Assembly (NCBI GenBank): GCA_963920575.1
Contig: OY986967.1
Location: forward strand, 23,515,648-23,579,647
Origin: Narthecium ossifragum
Lineage: Eukaryota; Streptophyta; Magnoliopsida; Dioscoreales; Nartheciaceae
Reading direction: 5' to 3'
Length of the DNA: 64,000 nt
The notes beneath the pieces were generated by a model. That model did not search any database. It saw only the letters and a program-made list of their open reading frames with translations, and was not told the DNA's origin. A program made the translations under genes and the position numbers. Shown here piece by piece: positions 34,972-49,643 of the stretch (its first letter is position 1; every line of letters begins with the position of its first letter).

Positions 34972-35330
34972 TTCAGTAGCATCAATTCAGCAGCAATTCC
35001 GGCAGTTTACTTATATGCAGAATTGACAATATGTGATTAAGTCTTGATTAGTTTCCTTCCAATAAAAGTTATATGCTGTTTAGGAGAGTCTTGTTTTGGT
35101 AAATTGTAAGAGTCTTAATATAGAGATGTCTTGGTTATTTAAAGAATGTAAGGGATGACAATGGGGAATCAGAAAGTATAATTCTCTCCTCCATCTCCTT
35201 CCTCGGATCTTCTTCTTCTTCTTATTCTATGCTACTTCTTCCAGCCTTGATTTTCTCCTCCACAGCTACTCTGTCCCCTTCCACCAGCTCCAACCTTTAT
35301 AGGACCTGCACCCATTAGCAGTTTCTATCA
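34878..35330 (+). repeat. 3' LTR of gypsy element 1
   Basis: 453 bp. Its outer end is 150 bp from the stop codon of beta-glucosidase copy B (minus strand), so it replaces most of that gene's original 3' flank. Confidence 0.95.
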
Positions 35331-35480
35331 GAAGCGATCACTTTTATAAATTTTCAATGTTGGATTCCAAGAAGCTTTGGTCGGAAATTAGATTTCTTTC
35401 GACTCATTGGCCATGAAAAAATCACCACCAAGGTTTTTGCCTCAACCATGATGGTAATTTAAGACTGTTCATCAAAGAAC

Positions 35481-38734
<3,254 letters not shown>

Positions 38735-38943
38735 CCTATGAGAAAGTGGTGCCTGCCGTAATGATCAAGTGTTCTCTTCTCTACCTATATGTTCCTTCTT
38801 TAAAGCAGAAGGAGAATATTTTTTAAATTTGTTGGTGGGGCAATGGTTGCGTCATCAAGCTAGATTGGAGAAGTTTCGTTGCGGATCTCCTTGTAGAAGC
38901 TAGATTTTAAAAATTTGATGATATGATGTTCAAACGAAGGCGA

Positions 38944-39116
38944 GGGTGCGTTTGGCTCACATGGATGGAGCGAATGATTGGAATGGATGGAATCCGTGAT
39001 TTTGATTCCATCCATTAGTTTAGTGCGTTTGACAGCGGCCGTGAATAAGTAAGGGGAGGAATCCGTCTGTCTAAGACCATTCCGGATACCAAACCGGGCA
39101 TCCAAACACGCAACAG
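38944..39116. repeat. Short TIR-like repeat upstream of copy B
   Basis: GGGTGCGTTTGGCTCAC...CATCCAAACACGCAAC; counterpart of 4441-4672 and 57342-57499. Confidence 0.45.
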
Positions 39117-39122
39117 GGTTCC

Positions 39123-40380
39123 TGTCATGGGCTGGAGTCCATGACATGGGCCATGGCGCGCGTCTGCTGGAGTTGACACGGGCCACGGCATAGGCCATGG
39201 TGCGGTGCAGCACACCAAGCCATGGGCAGCATGGAAACAGCATGATCACGCGAGCAAAAGTCCTTGATGGAGGAAGACAGCGCGCCAGGACGCGGTGCGG
39301 CGCGAGCCCAGCGGAGCAAGACGAACGCGGGAGCGAGTCAGGCGAGCGGGGCGCGCACCAAGGCAGCCAAGAGGGGCGCACGGGTCGAGCGCGCACAACA
39401 CGTGCGCGACGCGCTCAAGATGTCCAGTCCTAGTCGGACTAGGACTCGGCTTGCCCAGGCTGATGCGATAAGTGCTAGAGAGCAAGCCACGCGGGAAAAT
39501 CACCTAATTCCACTTGGGATGGAAGCTCCAAGACGGATGACGCGGTCAAAAACGGTTTTGGCACGGAAGAATTTGAAGATGGCACGCGACTCTGAGTCAG
39601 ACTAGGAGACGGCGCGCCAGGCGAAGTGGATAGGTCTTGGAGGACGATCCAGCCGAGCAAATTCAAATGTCTCGCGTGCATTCGACTTGGAATAGGTGAT
39701 GACACGGGGAATACGGAGTTTGGCACGAGGAAACTTGCTGTTGGCACGGACGAATAGGAAGGAGTCCTATTTTGAGTCAAGTGGCGGTCATGGTGATCTT
39801 TAAGCAAGTCAAGCTCAAGGTAGAGTCCAGCTATGTTTGGAAACGTAGTGTTAGGCTTATCCTCAGTCTAGAGAAGGATGTAAGTCAGGACTTTGAGTAG
39901 GACTTCTTAGGGATGGCTTGTTGGAGCAGGCCAAGGACTATTCCTCTATATAAGGAATAGGCCGGCCAATGTGTTGGGCATCTAGGCTTTGGCTAGGGTT
40001 TGAGAGGTTCCATATTGAGAGATCTTTGTACCTTGGAGGGAGAGAGAGTTGTGAGTGATTCTCTTGTAAAGATCGTTGGATCAATAAAGGAAGAGGGCCA
40101 TCCCCTTGCCATAAACCATATGTCCTTCATCCTTGGTGTGCTTTTGAGCAGGAAGGAGAAGAAAACGTGAGAGAAAGAGGGCTGGTCAAGAGGCGGTCGG
40201 GCTGCCATGCGGAGTGCGCAAGGAGGTGCACAGACGACGTGCAAACAACGTGTGAGCGGAGCACAAGTGGCGGGCAGGGCGCGCGGCGGCGGTGTGCAGG
40301 GCTCAACGAGGAGGTCTCTTGGCGCCATCATCGGGTAACTCTAAACTTTGAAAAATTATCCGCTGCGTAACCTGGTGACA
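39123..40380 (+). mobile_element. Solo LTR, 1.26 kb, TSD GTTCC
   Basis: TGTCATGGGC...CTGGTGACA flanked by GTTCC at 39118-39122 and 40381-40385. Copy C lacks the insertion and reads CAACAGGGTTCCCACC straight through. A TATA-like CTATATAAGG lies near 39946 and an AATAAA polyadenylation signal near 40084, which sets the plus orientation. No internal domain. The family is unlike the others here. Confidence 0.92.
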
Positions 40381-40473
40381 GTTCCCACCCCTGAGATTAC
40401 ATATTGACCTCCTTTATAAATTTATTTTACCCCGCGTTGGTGGATGTGGACTCCGAGGAGGTTATTTATATTA

Positions 40474-41514
40474 GGGTAAAAATTATTTTGGTCCCCTCTA
40501 GTTTCAGGGTTTTTCGGTTTAAACCCTGTGTTTCAAAACATAACAAAACATACCATGTAGTTACAATAATTTCACTTTAAACCCAAATTTAGTAACAACC
40601 GTTTGTTGAAACACAGGGTTTAAAATGAAAGGGAAAATATCATTTTAGACCCCTTTAGTTTCAGGTTTTTCCCATTTTAAACCCTATGGTTACAATAATT
40701 TTATTTTAAACCCAAATTTAGTAACGACCGTTACGGACTTAACGCCAAACGGTCGTCTCGTTGTCAGCCTCGCCCCCAGCTCGTTCGTCGTCCCATTACA
40801 ATCATAGTTGTCAAAGCAAGCATCTCATGAATGGACCAGTTGGGTGAAGAGCATGTTGACTACAGAGAGGGACGGCGGGTACTCGAGCATGCGGCGTCTT
40901 GGTTTGCAACGGAGAGAGCTGGGAAGAGCTTGCATGGGTGGTGGTGACAATCTGCAGGAGTAGAAGGCCACCAATGTGAAGGGAGAGATTAGAGTAATGG
41001 CCTCTTGGGTCGCCTAAAAATCCCATCTTGGGTCGCCTAAGATCTCAGCATGTCGAGAGAGATCTGGAGGTGGGGGTGTTGGGCGGTCTAGCGGCGGGAA
41101 GCCGCAAGCGGCTAGAGGGAGATAAGTGAGGGAAGAGAGAGAACAGAATAAATCAGTCAACATTCGGTCAAAGCCAGTTTGACGTTAAGTCTGTAACGGC
41201 CGTTACTAAATTTAGGTTTAAAGTGAAATTATTGTAACCACATGGCCTGTTTTGTTACATTTTAAAACACAGGGTTTAAAATGAAATTATTGTAACAATA
41301 GGGTTTAAAATGAAAAACCCCGTAACTAGAGGGGACCAAAATGATATTTTCCCGAAATGAATTACTAACGGTCGTTAAGTCAAGAAACAGCCGTCAGTAA
41401 TTTGGGTTTTAAGTGAAATTATTGTAATTACAGGGTCTGTTTTGTTACGTTTTCAAATACAAGGTTTAAAATAAAAAATCCGAAAACTAGAGGGGATTAA
41501 AATGATTTTTACCC
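40474..41514. mobile_element. Mutator-like non-autonomous element, 9-bp TSD
   Basis: Long inverted ends GGGTAAAAATTATTTTGGTC and (from the right) GGGTAAAAATCATTTTAATC, both continuing into CCCTCTAGTTT. Flanks TTTATATTA at 40465-40473 and 41515-41523 are perfect 9-bp duplications, the Mutator hallmark; copies A and C give the empty site. More inverted copies of 'TTTAAACCCTGTGTTT'-like sequence extend the arms. The centre (about 40735-41160) is GC-richer and unrelated to the arms. No transposase. Confidence 0.92.
40735..41160. other. GC-rich centre of the Mutator-like element
   Basis: Single-copy-looking sequence between the AT-rich arms (CGTCTCGTTGTCAGCCTCGC...). It may be a captured host fragment, as in Pack-MULEs, but no protein family was recognised. 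Confidence 0.35.
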
Positions 41515-41552
41515 TTTATATTATATAGATTTCCTTACTGCCATCACTACGG

Positions 41553-41618
41553 CCCTGTTTGGTGTGAGAATAAGGGGGGGAATAACATGCTCACTTCCAC
41601 TAACATTTGGAATTAGTC
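41553..41618. repeat. MITE end fragment
   Basis: GGCCCTGTTTGGTGTGAG followed by a G run; resembles the end of a Tourist-like MITE. The other end is not found: the sequence passes, across the gypsy insertion, into the internal part of an Athila/Tat-type element. Confidence 0.4.
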
Positions 41619-42051
41619 TGTTACACGCTGCCTCGTAACTCCTACTTCTTGGCCACTCCCGAGGCGTGGGAACCAGGGGCAAGGACTCAGGGACCTGCTT
41701 GCGTCGCTGGCCTATGGTGGATTGATGGAGAAGATAAGATGGAGAAGTTGAAGAGCAACCAGAGGTTTACTCAGCCTTAATCAATAATAATGATAACCCA
41801 TGTCTATCTCTTTATTTCATGATGGTTTTATAACAAGCAAAGGATCTATCATGATAAGGATAGATCATCCTAAACAAGCAACTAGAAAATCAAATAACCA
41901 ATCTCCTAAATAACAATCTTCTAAAATAAATCTACTTTGGTTACTCAATCACGATCCCGTGATTGATTCTTCCAGATCCGGCTGATCATGATTATCAGGT
42001 TCAGTTGTTTCATCCTTATCACTTCCCAATTCTAGTTGTCCAACTGTAACA
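41619..42051 (-). repeat. 3' LTR of gypsy element 2
   Basis: 433 bp. It contains the stop codon of the pol frame (41949), as in element 1. Confidence 0.93.
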
Positions 42052-42905
42052 TTCCCACCCCCTTTAGAAAGGACCTTGTCCTCAAGGTTAAAAGAAGGAA
42101 ATCGGAGCTGAATGTCTGAAAGGATCTCCCAAGTAGCGTCTGCAGGACTTAACCCACGCCAGTGGATGAGGACTTCGTTGCGTTTGCGCTTAACCCTGAA
42201 GTCCAGCACATCTTGAGGAGCGAGTTGTACTGTTGGAATCCCGTCAGGCAAAGGAGAACTGGCTGCGCCAGCCGGGCCCAAATATTTCTTGAGCAAGGAA
42301 ACATGAAAGACTAGATGAATTCTAGACGAAGCAGGAAGAGCTAGTTTGTAAGCAACCGGACCAATCTTTGACAAGATTTCGAAAGCCCCATAAAATTTCA
42401 CTGCTAGCTTCTGTGAGGTGCGTCTGGTGACCGTTTGCTGCCTGTAGGGGTGGAGCTTGAGGTATACCCAATCACCGACGGCGTAGGAGACCTCCCGGTG
42501 GTGACGATCATAAACTTGTCGCATCCTGTTTTGTGCGCGTGCCAAATGAGAGCGAGCTTGAGCCAAAAACTCGTCGTAGTCCACTAACAACCGATCGACA
42601 GCCGCCGTTGATGCGGATCCGGCGATGAAGGAAAGAAGGGTAGGCGACGACCGACCATATACCAGCACGAAAGGAGTGCACCCAATGGCGGAATGGAAGC
42701 TCGTATTATAAACATACTCAGCCCACGAAAGCCAACGAACCCAGTCCGCCGGTTTGGAGTCGGACAAACAACACAGATACATCTGCAATGTACGATTCAA
42801 AACTTCGGTTTGCCTGTCCGTCTGGGGGTGGTAAGCAAATGAAAAATTAAACTGAACCCCTTGCAGTCGGAATAATTCACGCCAGAAGGAACTGGTGAAG
42901 GCAGC
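41949..42905 (-). pseudogene. Gypsy element 2 integrase C-terminal part
   Basis: Minus-strand frame starting inside the integrase core (AAFTSSFWRELFRLQG, then AYHPQTDRQTEVLNRT), GWVYLKLHPYRQ region, and a chromodomain-like ATWEILSDIQLRFP tail ending in the 3' LTR. It is separated from the upstream integrase half by two nested solo LTRs. Confidence 0.9.
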
Positions 42906-43175
42906 TGATGAGTCACAAAATATGCATAATTCACCCATTTAACTTGGCTTTGTTAGCTCTCAAGCAATGCATTTCTAATATCTTTTCATGTTATTTCAGG
43001 TACAAGAGTTTCCAAAGAGAATTGAATCGATTCCGGGCTTAAAAGGCATAAATTACACAAAATCTGTCATATTCGGATTGAACCAGACCCAGTCTGAATT
43101 GAATCCAGACCAGACCCAGTCTGGATTGATCCAGACTTGATCCAGACCCAGTCTGGATGAATCCAGAATATTTTG

Positions 43176-43413
43176 GATCGATCTAACCCAGTTTGGATCG
43201 ATCCAAAACCCTTTCCAGGGACCAGTCTGGATCGATCCAAAAGGCCTTTTCAGGGAGCCATGACTCTCTGTTACGCATTGAATCGATCCAAACTCATATT
43301 GGATCGATCCAAGCCGTTAGAAATCCAAATTTTGACATCTTGGATCGATCCAAACCTATTTCGGATCGATCCAAACCTATTTCGGATCGATCCAAACCTA
43401 TTTCGGATCGATC
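43176..43413. repeat. TTGGATCGATCCAA array, partly 21-bp tandem
   Basis: Cores start at 43176, 43196, 43230, 43281 (AATCGATC), 43302, 43343, 43364, 43385 and 43406. The last four form a direct 21-bp tandem repeat (GGATCGATCCAAACCTATTT + C). The flanking 43080-43170 has decayed 'CCAGACCCAGTCTGGAT' inverted words. The array ends 65 bp before the TATA decamer. Confidence 0.95.
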
Positions 43414-43436
43414 CAAGACTGTCTGACGGGTAAAAA

Positions 43437-43460
43437 CGGACGGTTCTGATCTGATCCGAG
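43437..43460 (+). promoter_or_regulatory. Conserved U3 block before TATA (nested LTR 1)
   Basis: CGGACGGTTCTGATCTGATC + CGAG; in reverse complement it aligns with the CTCGGATTAGATCTGAGCC block of the minus-strand LTRs. TATA at 43478. Confidence 0.65.
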
Positions 43461-45711
43461 GGTCCACGACTTGGGGCCTATAAATAGGGATTTTGGCTCT
43501 TATTTTTGGGCTTTTTCTCCACTCTTTTTCCCTCCTTTCTCCAGCCTTCTCTACTCCTTTAGTTTTTGGAGATTTCTCCTCTCATCCTTGAGGATTTAGG
43601 GCTTTGAGGGTGGATTTTGATGGAGAAGATGGGTGAAGCCTCCTCTTCCATGCCTATCCTACCCAAGATGAGTAGCTAAATCCCTTCTCCTTGGGAATTT
43701 CATGATGTATTAGGGCTTTTTCTTAGAATTCTCTTTTGATTCTTGATGTAATGACTCTTATGAGATGGTTTTTGTATGAATTCTCATGTAATTCTATATT
43801 TCTTCAATGAATTCCATTATTGAATGGTTTGATTACCTTGTTTTGCATGGAATTGTTTGAAAATATGATGATGCCTACTAGATGTTTGGTTTAATTCCTC
43901 AAAGAAGAGGCTATGCTAGAACCATAGCCCTTCTAGGGGATGAATCCTTGATCTAGGGATATGATCTTGAGGTGCTAGAACCACCCCAAGCCAAATCTAT
44001 CATACCCATTATTCTCGACTTAGATGAGGGATGGGATTGAGATATTAAACCCATCTCAATCCAAGACCTTATCCATACAAAGCCTTGATCTTTTGCCAAT
44101 GATATGACCTTAATCCGGCGATCATTGAGCTATGATCGAATTAGAACCTCGATCATGGATCTTTACCTTGTTATGCACGCGATAAGATGATCCTAACCCG
44201 ACATCTCATTAGCGGTGAGCGATATTAATCCTACGCTCATCGATATCCAATTTAGATGATCTTTTGAGTGTCATGCATCTTGATTCATAGAGATAATATT
44301 TAGACCCTAATTCGAATTAAAATTCCTTAGGAATTCTTCCTTGATAAATTTCCTCTTTAGTTGTTCTAGAATATTATAGTTAGATAACGCAATCAATCAA
44401 TCCAATTACTTCCAACTATTATAGAGATTATATCACGTTTACTAATTCGACCATCTAATTCCTTGAGGATTCGACCCGTGCTCCCATTTACTACGTTGTA
44501 GTTAATTAGTAGTTCGGTAATTTGTTTTGTCCGCCTTTGACTTAATTAACGACACATTTCGAGGCGAGTCAGCAGCATCCCGATCACAAATGATGGAAGT
44601 AGGAGCACCGTGGAGTGATGGAACGTGAAAAGTGTCGCGGCTTAACGCGCCCGATCAAAATTAGAAATTTATAATCAAACTCTTAACTAACTACCTTTTG
44701 GGGTAGCAAGTGGTGAGTCCGAGTCGATCCGCAGGGAAGAAACTAGAATTGAAATGGCATACTAAGCATAGTTGTCTACCAAGAAGTTGGAGGACAAGAT
44801 TTAGATTTGGGTTTTTAACTAGACTAGACCAAAATTAATGCAAAAATGTACTAAGGTATAAAGAGAGGCCGAGGGATCCTTAATCAATAACAAGGGTTCA
44901 AATAGGTCTTCCTAAGACAAGGGCATGTCTGCTCAAATTGAATGGTTAAATTCAAATTGTCGATAGGCGAATGGCTAGTTCCACCTATCGCTCGACGAAG
45001 ATCGGGTTAAGAACCCTCGTCGGCGAGAGCAATCGTCTAAAGATCGGCGATCGAAGGATGAGTTGCGATCGCCGCTAACAAATCCTCTAATTAAGATGGA
45101 TTCGTCGCAAGAGAGCTAATGTGGTATGGATCTAGGTGTGATAGCTAGGTGGTTCTAGCACCTCGCTGGCCAAAATCACAAGGATAGGATGGGTGGAGGG
45201 TTAGGAAGAGATTAGTGGTGGTTCTAGCACCACAATCTAGTCCAATCTTGGATTAGAATCCTTCGCCATGAGAGAATCCATGGTTCTAGCATGAATCCCT
45301 CTCATGAGAGGCTCCATCCTAGCCCTAGCATACAAAAGACCTAGATCTATGACACAATAGGGCAATTCGAGCATCTAAGAATGAAACCAACACCAAATTT
45401 GTATAGAAATTAAATCCAATCCATACAATCATTCAATAGAGTAGCAAAAGCCCTAAATCTTAGAAATTCTTACGAGAAACTCTTATTACATCATAAGAAT
45501 CAATAAGCAAAGAGTTTAGTGACTCATCTTGGGGGGTTGATCCATAAATGGAGGTTGATGAAGCTCTCCTCCCATGGATCTCCTCCAAAAAGTCCTTATT
45601 CTAAATTGGGTAAGAGGAATCTCAAAGAAGAAAATCTGGAAAAAAGAGTCTAAGAGAATATCCCCAAAATCCCCCCAAAGGGATCTATTTATAGTAAACA
45701 AGTCTCCCCCA

Positions 45712-45737
45712 CTCGGATTAGATCTGAGCCATTGATT
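45712..45737 (-). promoter_or_regulatory. Conserved U3 block and TATA (nested LTR 2)
   Basis: CTCGGATTAGATCTGAGCC followed by ATTGATT, between the array and the TATA decamer (45685-45694). Confidence 0.7.
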
Positions 45738-45757
45738 CTGCTCGGCTGGCACATAAA

Positions 45758-46125
45758 GATCGATCTTTATAAGGTATAAGATCGATCTTTTCTTTCCGTA
45801 CGCTCGTTGTGCCCGTGGAAGATCGATCTTCTTATAGATGAAGATCGATATTTGTTCTTGAATTGTTGATGCATCCCGAGGAAGATCGATCTTTCAATTG
45901 AAGAAGATCGATCATCTGAATTGTTGCGCTCTGTCATCTCTTTTGCACGTGAAAGATCGATCATGACCTAGATGAAGATCGATCTTCCAAAACTTGCGCT
46001 CTGTCCCTGAAAAATGCATATAAAGGATCGATCTTCGCATGAAGCAAAGATCGATCTTTTGTGTTCAGCCTGGATTTTGTCTTGATTTCTTTAAAGGATC
46101 GATCTTCTCAAGTAGAAGATCGATC
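45758..46125. repeat. Paired GATCGATC array, six pairs
   Basis: Core starts: 45758/45780, 45821/45843, 45884/45906, 45955/45977, 46026/46049, 46097/46118. Spacing is 22, 22, 22, 22, 23 and 21 bp; pair period 63, 63, 71, 71 and 71 bp. The nearest core is 64 bp from the TATA decamer. This is the clearest example in the window. Confidence 0.97.
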
Positions 46126-46300
46126 TTATTTAAACTGAACTTGCCCGAATGAGTTCGTTTTAGCTCCAAACTTGATCTAATCCTCGTTGAGGGCTCTTAT
46201 ACCTATAATGGGGTAATAGTCGTCAGTAGGGCCTTGCTCGGAGACTAACAAGGCCAAGTTGAAGAGGTGATTTGTGCACTTTTCACGTCTTATCATGGAG

Positions 46301-47262
46301 CATGAAAATGTAATAAAAAAATAACTGATCAATGCCAGCTGTTGTGTAAGGGTGACGAAAGGGCACGAAATGGCCATATTTGGAGAGGCGATCAATGATG
46401 ACGAAGATGTCAGTTTTCCCCTGAGAGCTTGGCAAGCCATCAATGAAATCCATGGAGATATCTGACCAGACAGCCGTCGGAATGGGCAAGGGCTGCAGAA
46501 GGCCGGCCGGCTTGGAGTGGGATGCTTTATGGCATTGACAAACATCACAAGATTGTAGGTAATCTTTGATATGTTGTTGTGCCCCCTTCCAATAGAAGAC
46601 TGCGCGGAGGCGATGCCAGAGTTTAGAGAACCCTTCATGCGTTCCTGAGTGGAATTCCTTGAGGATGACAGGGATGAGAGGCGACGAAGCCGCTAGATAG
46701 ATCCGGTCCTTGAAGAAGAGCAAGTCGTCCCGATACAACCATGGCCCAATGGCATCTCCGGATCTGATGTTACCCATGAGACGTTGCAGCTGCGGATCTC
46801 TGGCGATCTCTTGGCGGATGACCTCCAGCCAGTCCGGAATGGAAGAAGAGATCGCGGCCAAGGCAGCTTGCTGGCGAGACAAGGAATCCGCCACCGTGTT
46901 GTCAGCGCCCCTCTTGTAGTCTATTTGGAAATCATAGCCAAGCAACTTTACCAACCAACGTTGTTGAGCCTCAGTAGTAATGGTCTGCGACCAGAGATGC
47001 TGTAAGCTTTTATGAACAGTGCGGACGACGAACCGAGTACCAACAAATAAGGTCGCCATTTCTGCACAGCAAGCACCAGAGCCAACATTTCTTTCTCATA
47101 AGTGGACAGCTTCAAATTACGACCCTGCAAGGCCTGACTGAAATAAGCAATTGGACGACCTTGCTGCAAGAGAACAGCGCCAAGGCCCGTACTCGAAGAA
47201 TCGCACTCCACAATAAAGGTTTTGGTAAAATCCGGGAGAGCCAGAACCGGTCCTAAAGTCAT
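46301..47262 (-). pseudogene. Gypsy element 2 RNase H and integrase N-terminal half
   Basis: RNase H (FIVECDSSSTGLGAVL) at 46948-47262 in one frame. The linker and integrase (QQRWLVKLLGYDFQIDYKRG; zinc-binding GTHEGFSKLW...CDVCQCHK; MDFIDGLPSSQG; VIIDRLSKYGHF) at 46301-46990 are in another, so at least one frameshift lies between them. It ends at the TGGAG target of nested LTR 2. Confidence 0.88.
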
Positions 47263-47460
47263 GGCCGCCTTGAGAGAATGGAATGCTTGCTCTGCTTCAG
47301 GTGACCAGAGAAAGCAATCCTTCTTGAGCTACTGAGTCAAGGGTCGTGCAATAGTACCGTAATCCTTGATAAATTTGGGTAGTACCCCGTCAACCCCAGG
47401 AAGCCACGCAAGGCTTTCAGAGAACGAGGCTGGGGCCAATGCACCATAGCGGCAATTTTC

Positions 47461-48450
47461 TCACCGTCCATGGCGACGCCAGCTGTGGATACCACATGTC
47501 CATAAAAAGAGATTGTTGGCGCGTAGGACAGAAAAGACCGAAGAGAGGTGGGACAAGTGATCCTGGAAGGAACGACTGTAAATTAATATGTCGTCAAAAA
47601 AAACCAAGACGAACCGGCGGAGAAAAGGCCCAAAGATGAAATTCATAAGGGACTGGAACTTCGAGGGCGCATTTGTTAAGCCAAATGGCATCACCAAAAA
47701 TTCGTAATGCCCATGATGAGTCTGAAACGCCGTCTTCTCAACATCGATGTCAGCCATCTGTATCTGATGGTACCCCGTGCGTAAATCCAATTTGGAGAAG
47801 GTGACAGCCCCATGGAGCTCGTCCAACAATTCATCAATAACAGGAATTGGAAATTTGTCTTTGACAGTTGCGGCGTTCAAAGCTCTGTAGTCGACACAAA
47901 GGCGCCAAGAACCATTGTGCTTTTTGACCAAGAGGACGGACGAGGAATATGGACTAGAACTAGGGCGAACCACCCCAGACTGAAGCATGGCATCCACCAA
48001 TCGTTCAATTTCACCTTTTTGGTATTGTGGGTAGCGATATGGCTGGACATTGGTTGGCGCCTTGCCAGGAAACAGAGGAATTCGGTGGTCGTGCGGACGG
48101 CGAGGAGGAAGAGCTGATGGTTCGTGAAAAAGATCAGCAAACTCATCCAGCAAGGAGCACAACGCCGCATTGGTTGAAGAAGGCCCAGAAGATTGCGTGC
48201 CCAGCGAAATACCGAGGGTGGTCGGAGAAGAAATAGTCCCAAGATGTCCAGAAGGAAGCAGCAAACAAAGCCACCCCGACCGAACCTTACGAAGGCTAGA
48301 TAAGGCCGCGGAATCAGTGACCAGGCGGTTGGAAGGAGGCGGAGACCCCTGTATTTCGACTAGACGATCGTTGTGATGGAAGCGCATCGTGAGGTTCTTC
48401 ATATCCCACCAGATAGGTCCCAAGGTGCACATCCATTGCGCGCCGAGCAC
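47461..48450 (-). pseudogene. Gypsy element 2 reverse transcriptase
   Basis: Continuous minus-strand frame with [42 protein letters not shown] and the intact catalytic FFDD (LVFFDDILIYS). It loses frame shortly after, near 47500-47530, before the connection to RNase H. Confidence 0.9.
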
Positions 48451-49643
48451 TGCGTCACAGCTTTCCAGAGGAAGTAAGAAGAAATCAAGGGTAAGAGCTG
48501 TGCCGTGAAGATGAACAGGAACACCAGAGCACTACCCCAGGGAGTCCAAACGGTGGCCATTAGCATCCTGAATAGAAAATCCGGTGCCTGGAGCAGAGTG
48601 TAACGCCAACCAAGCTGCCAACCGAGCTGCCAACCGGGAGGACAAAAAATTGTGCGTGCTGCCGGTATCAAGGAGAAAATGCAGCGGATGGCGGTTGATA
48701 GTTCCTTGAACACGAATGGTCTGCGGAGCAGCTGCACCTGCCATGGCATGAAGAGAGATCATAGGATCGGTGTTGTCGAGGCCGCCATCCTCGTCACCCA
48801 TTGGTTCTAAAATATCCACGTCCGGTAATAAGCCGTCAATGAGGAAGAGACGCTTGCAACGATGGCCTGGCGCGAAACGTTCATCACAGTTAAAACAGAG
48901 ACCTTTATCCCGGCGTTGTTGCAACTTAGCCGGAGAAAGGCAACGGACGGGTGGAACACGCGCGCCGCTAGCTGGTGCTGGGAGTGCCAAGGGAGAAGAA
49001 CCCATCGGAACCGCTGACGACGGGGGCGGCTGTCCCGGAGCACGGCGGTCGAAGGGCCGAGGGGACCAAACACGGTTCTCAAACAGCCGGGCCAAGCTAA
49101 TGGCGTCGTTAAGCGTCTGAGGGCGGGCAGCTTGGACCTCCAAACGGAGATTGTGCTTGAGTCCTGAAAGGAAGCAACTGACTTGCTAGCTAGGAGAGAG
49201 GCGCGCCGCACGAATGAGGAGGTGCTCGAACTGGGTATAATATTCCTGGACAGATCCCAGTTGACACAGTTTTACCAAATCCGCAAAGTGGTCGTCGAAA
49301 GTCGTAGGTCCATACCGGAGATGGAGGGCATGCTTCAAACTAGACCAGGAAGGATCGGCTGTAGAATCCATGAAAAGCTGAAACCAAAGTTGAAAGTCCC
49401 CTTCGAGATGATATGCTACCAATGGCACTTTGTCCGACTTAGGGTCCCCTGGAAAGCAAAAAATTGTTCGGCGCGGTATATCAAACTAGTAGGATCGTCC
49501 GTGCCAGAGTAACGCAGAAAATCCAACTTAGTGAATTTGGGAAGCGTGGAGTGAGGACGGCCGTCAAGGACGTGCTGGTGAGAAGAGGAGGAGGCGTCGC
49601 TATGGCGCTCTTGCCGCAGAATGGAGAGTTGGTCCGTGATCGC
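48451..49643 (-). pseudogene. Gypsy element 2 gag and protease
   Basis: Gag core in two frames (49430-49643 and 49186-49428), with a stop near 49188. Then a frame to 48532 with zinc knuckle CFNCDERFAPGHRC and an intact protease triad D-T-G (FLLDTGSTHNF), ending at a stop (48532-48534). The first ~25 gag codons (MANHQRLDTLEHQL, ATG at 51322) are on the far side of nested LTR 3. Confidence 0.88.

Larger units (their letters stand above)
29879..35330 (+). mobile_element. Ty3/gypsy chromovirus-like element 1, full length, TSD GAAGC
   Basis: LTRs at 29879-30325 and 34878-35330 (TGATAGGCAG...TTTCTATCA) differ by about five substitutions and one 6-bp CTT-repeat indel, so the insertion is fairly recent. 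GAAGC flanks both ends (29874-29878 and 35331-35335). The paralogous copy C site (53744-53755) has GAAGC once and no insertion. The primer site is TGGTATCAGAGC at 30329-30340 and the purine tract GATGGGGATGGGAA precedes 34878. The single-ORF plan gag-PR-RT-RH-INT-chromodomain-like tail is now broken by frameshifts. Confidence 0.97.
42906..44571 (+). mobile_element. Nested solo LTR, 1.67 kb, TSD GCAGC
   Basis: TGATGAGTCAC...GAGGCGAGTCA flanked by GCAGC at 42901-42905 and 44572-44576, inserted in the integrase frame of element 2. TATA decamer CTATAAATAG at 43478-43487 gives plus orientation. The start shows patchy similarity to the Athila/Tat-like LTR at 12274-13929 (for example AACTTGGCTTTGTTAG). 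Array at 43176-43413. Confidence 0.93.
44616..46295 (-). mobile_element. Nested solo LTR, 1.68 kb, TSD TGGAG
   Basis: TGATGGAACG...CGTCTTATCA flanked by TGGAG at 44611-44615 and 46296-46300. Highly similar to the 5' LTR at 12274-13929. Inserted in the integrase frame only 45 bp from the previous solo LTR. TATA decamer CTATTTATAG at 45685-45694. The ends are inverted copies over 19 bp with two mismatches. Confidence 0.95.
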
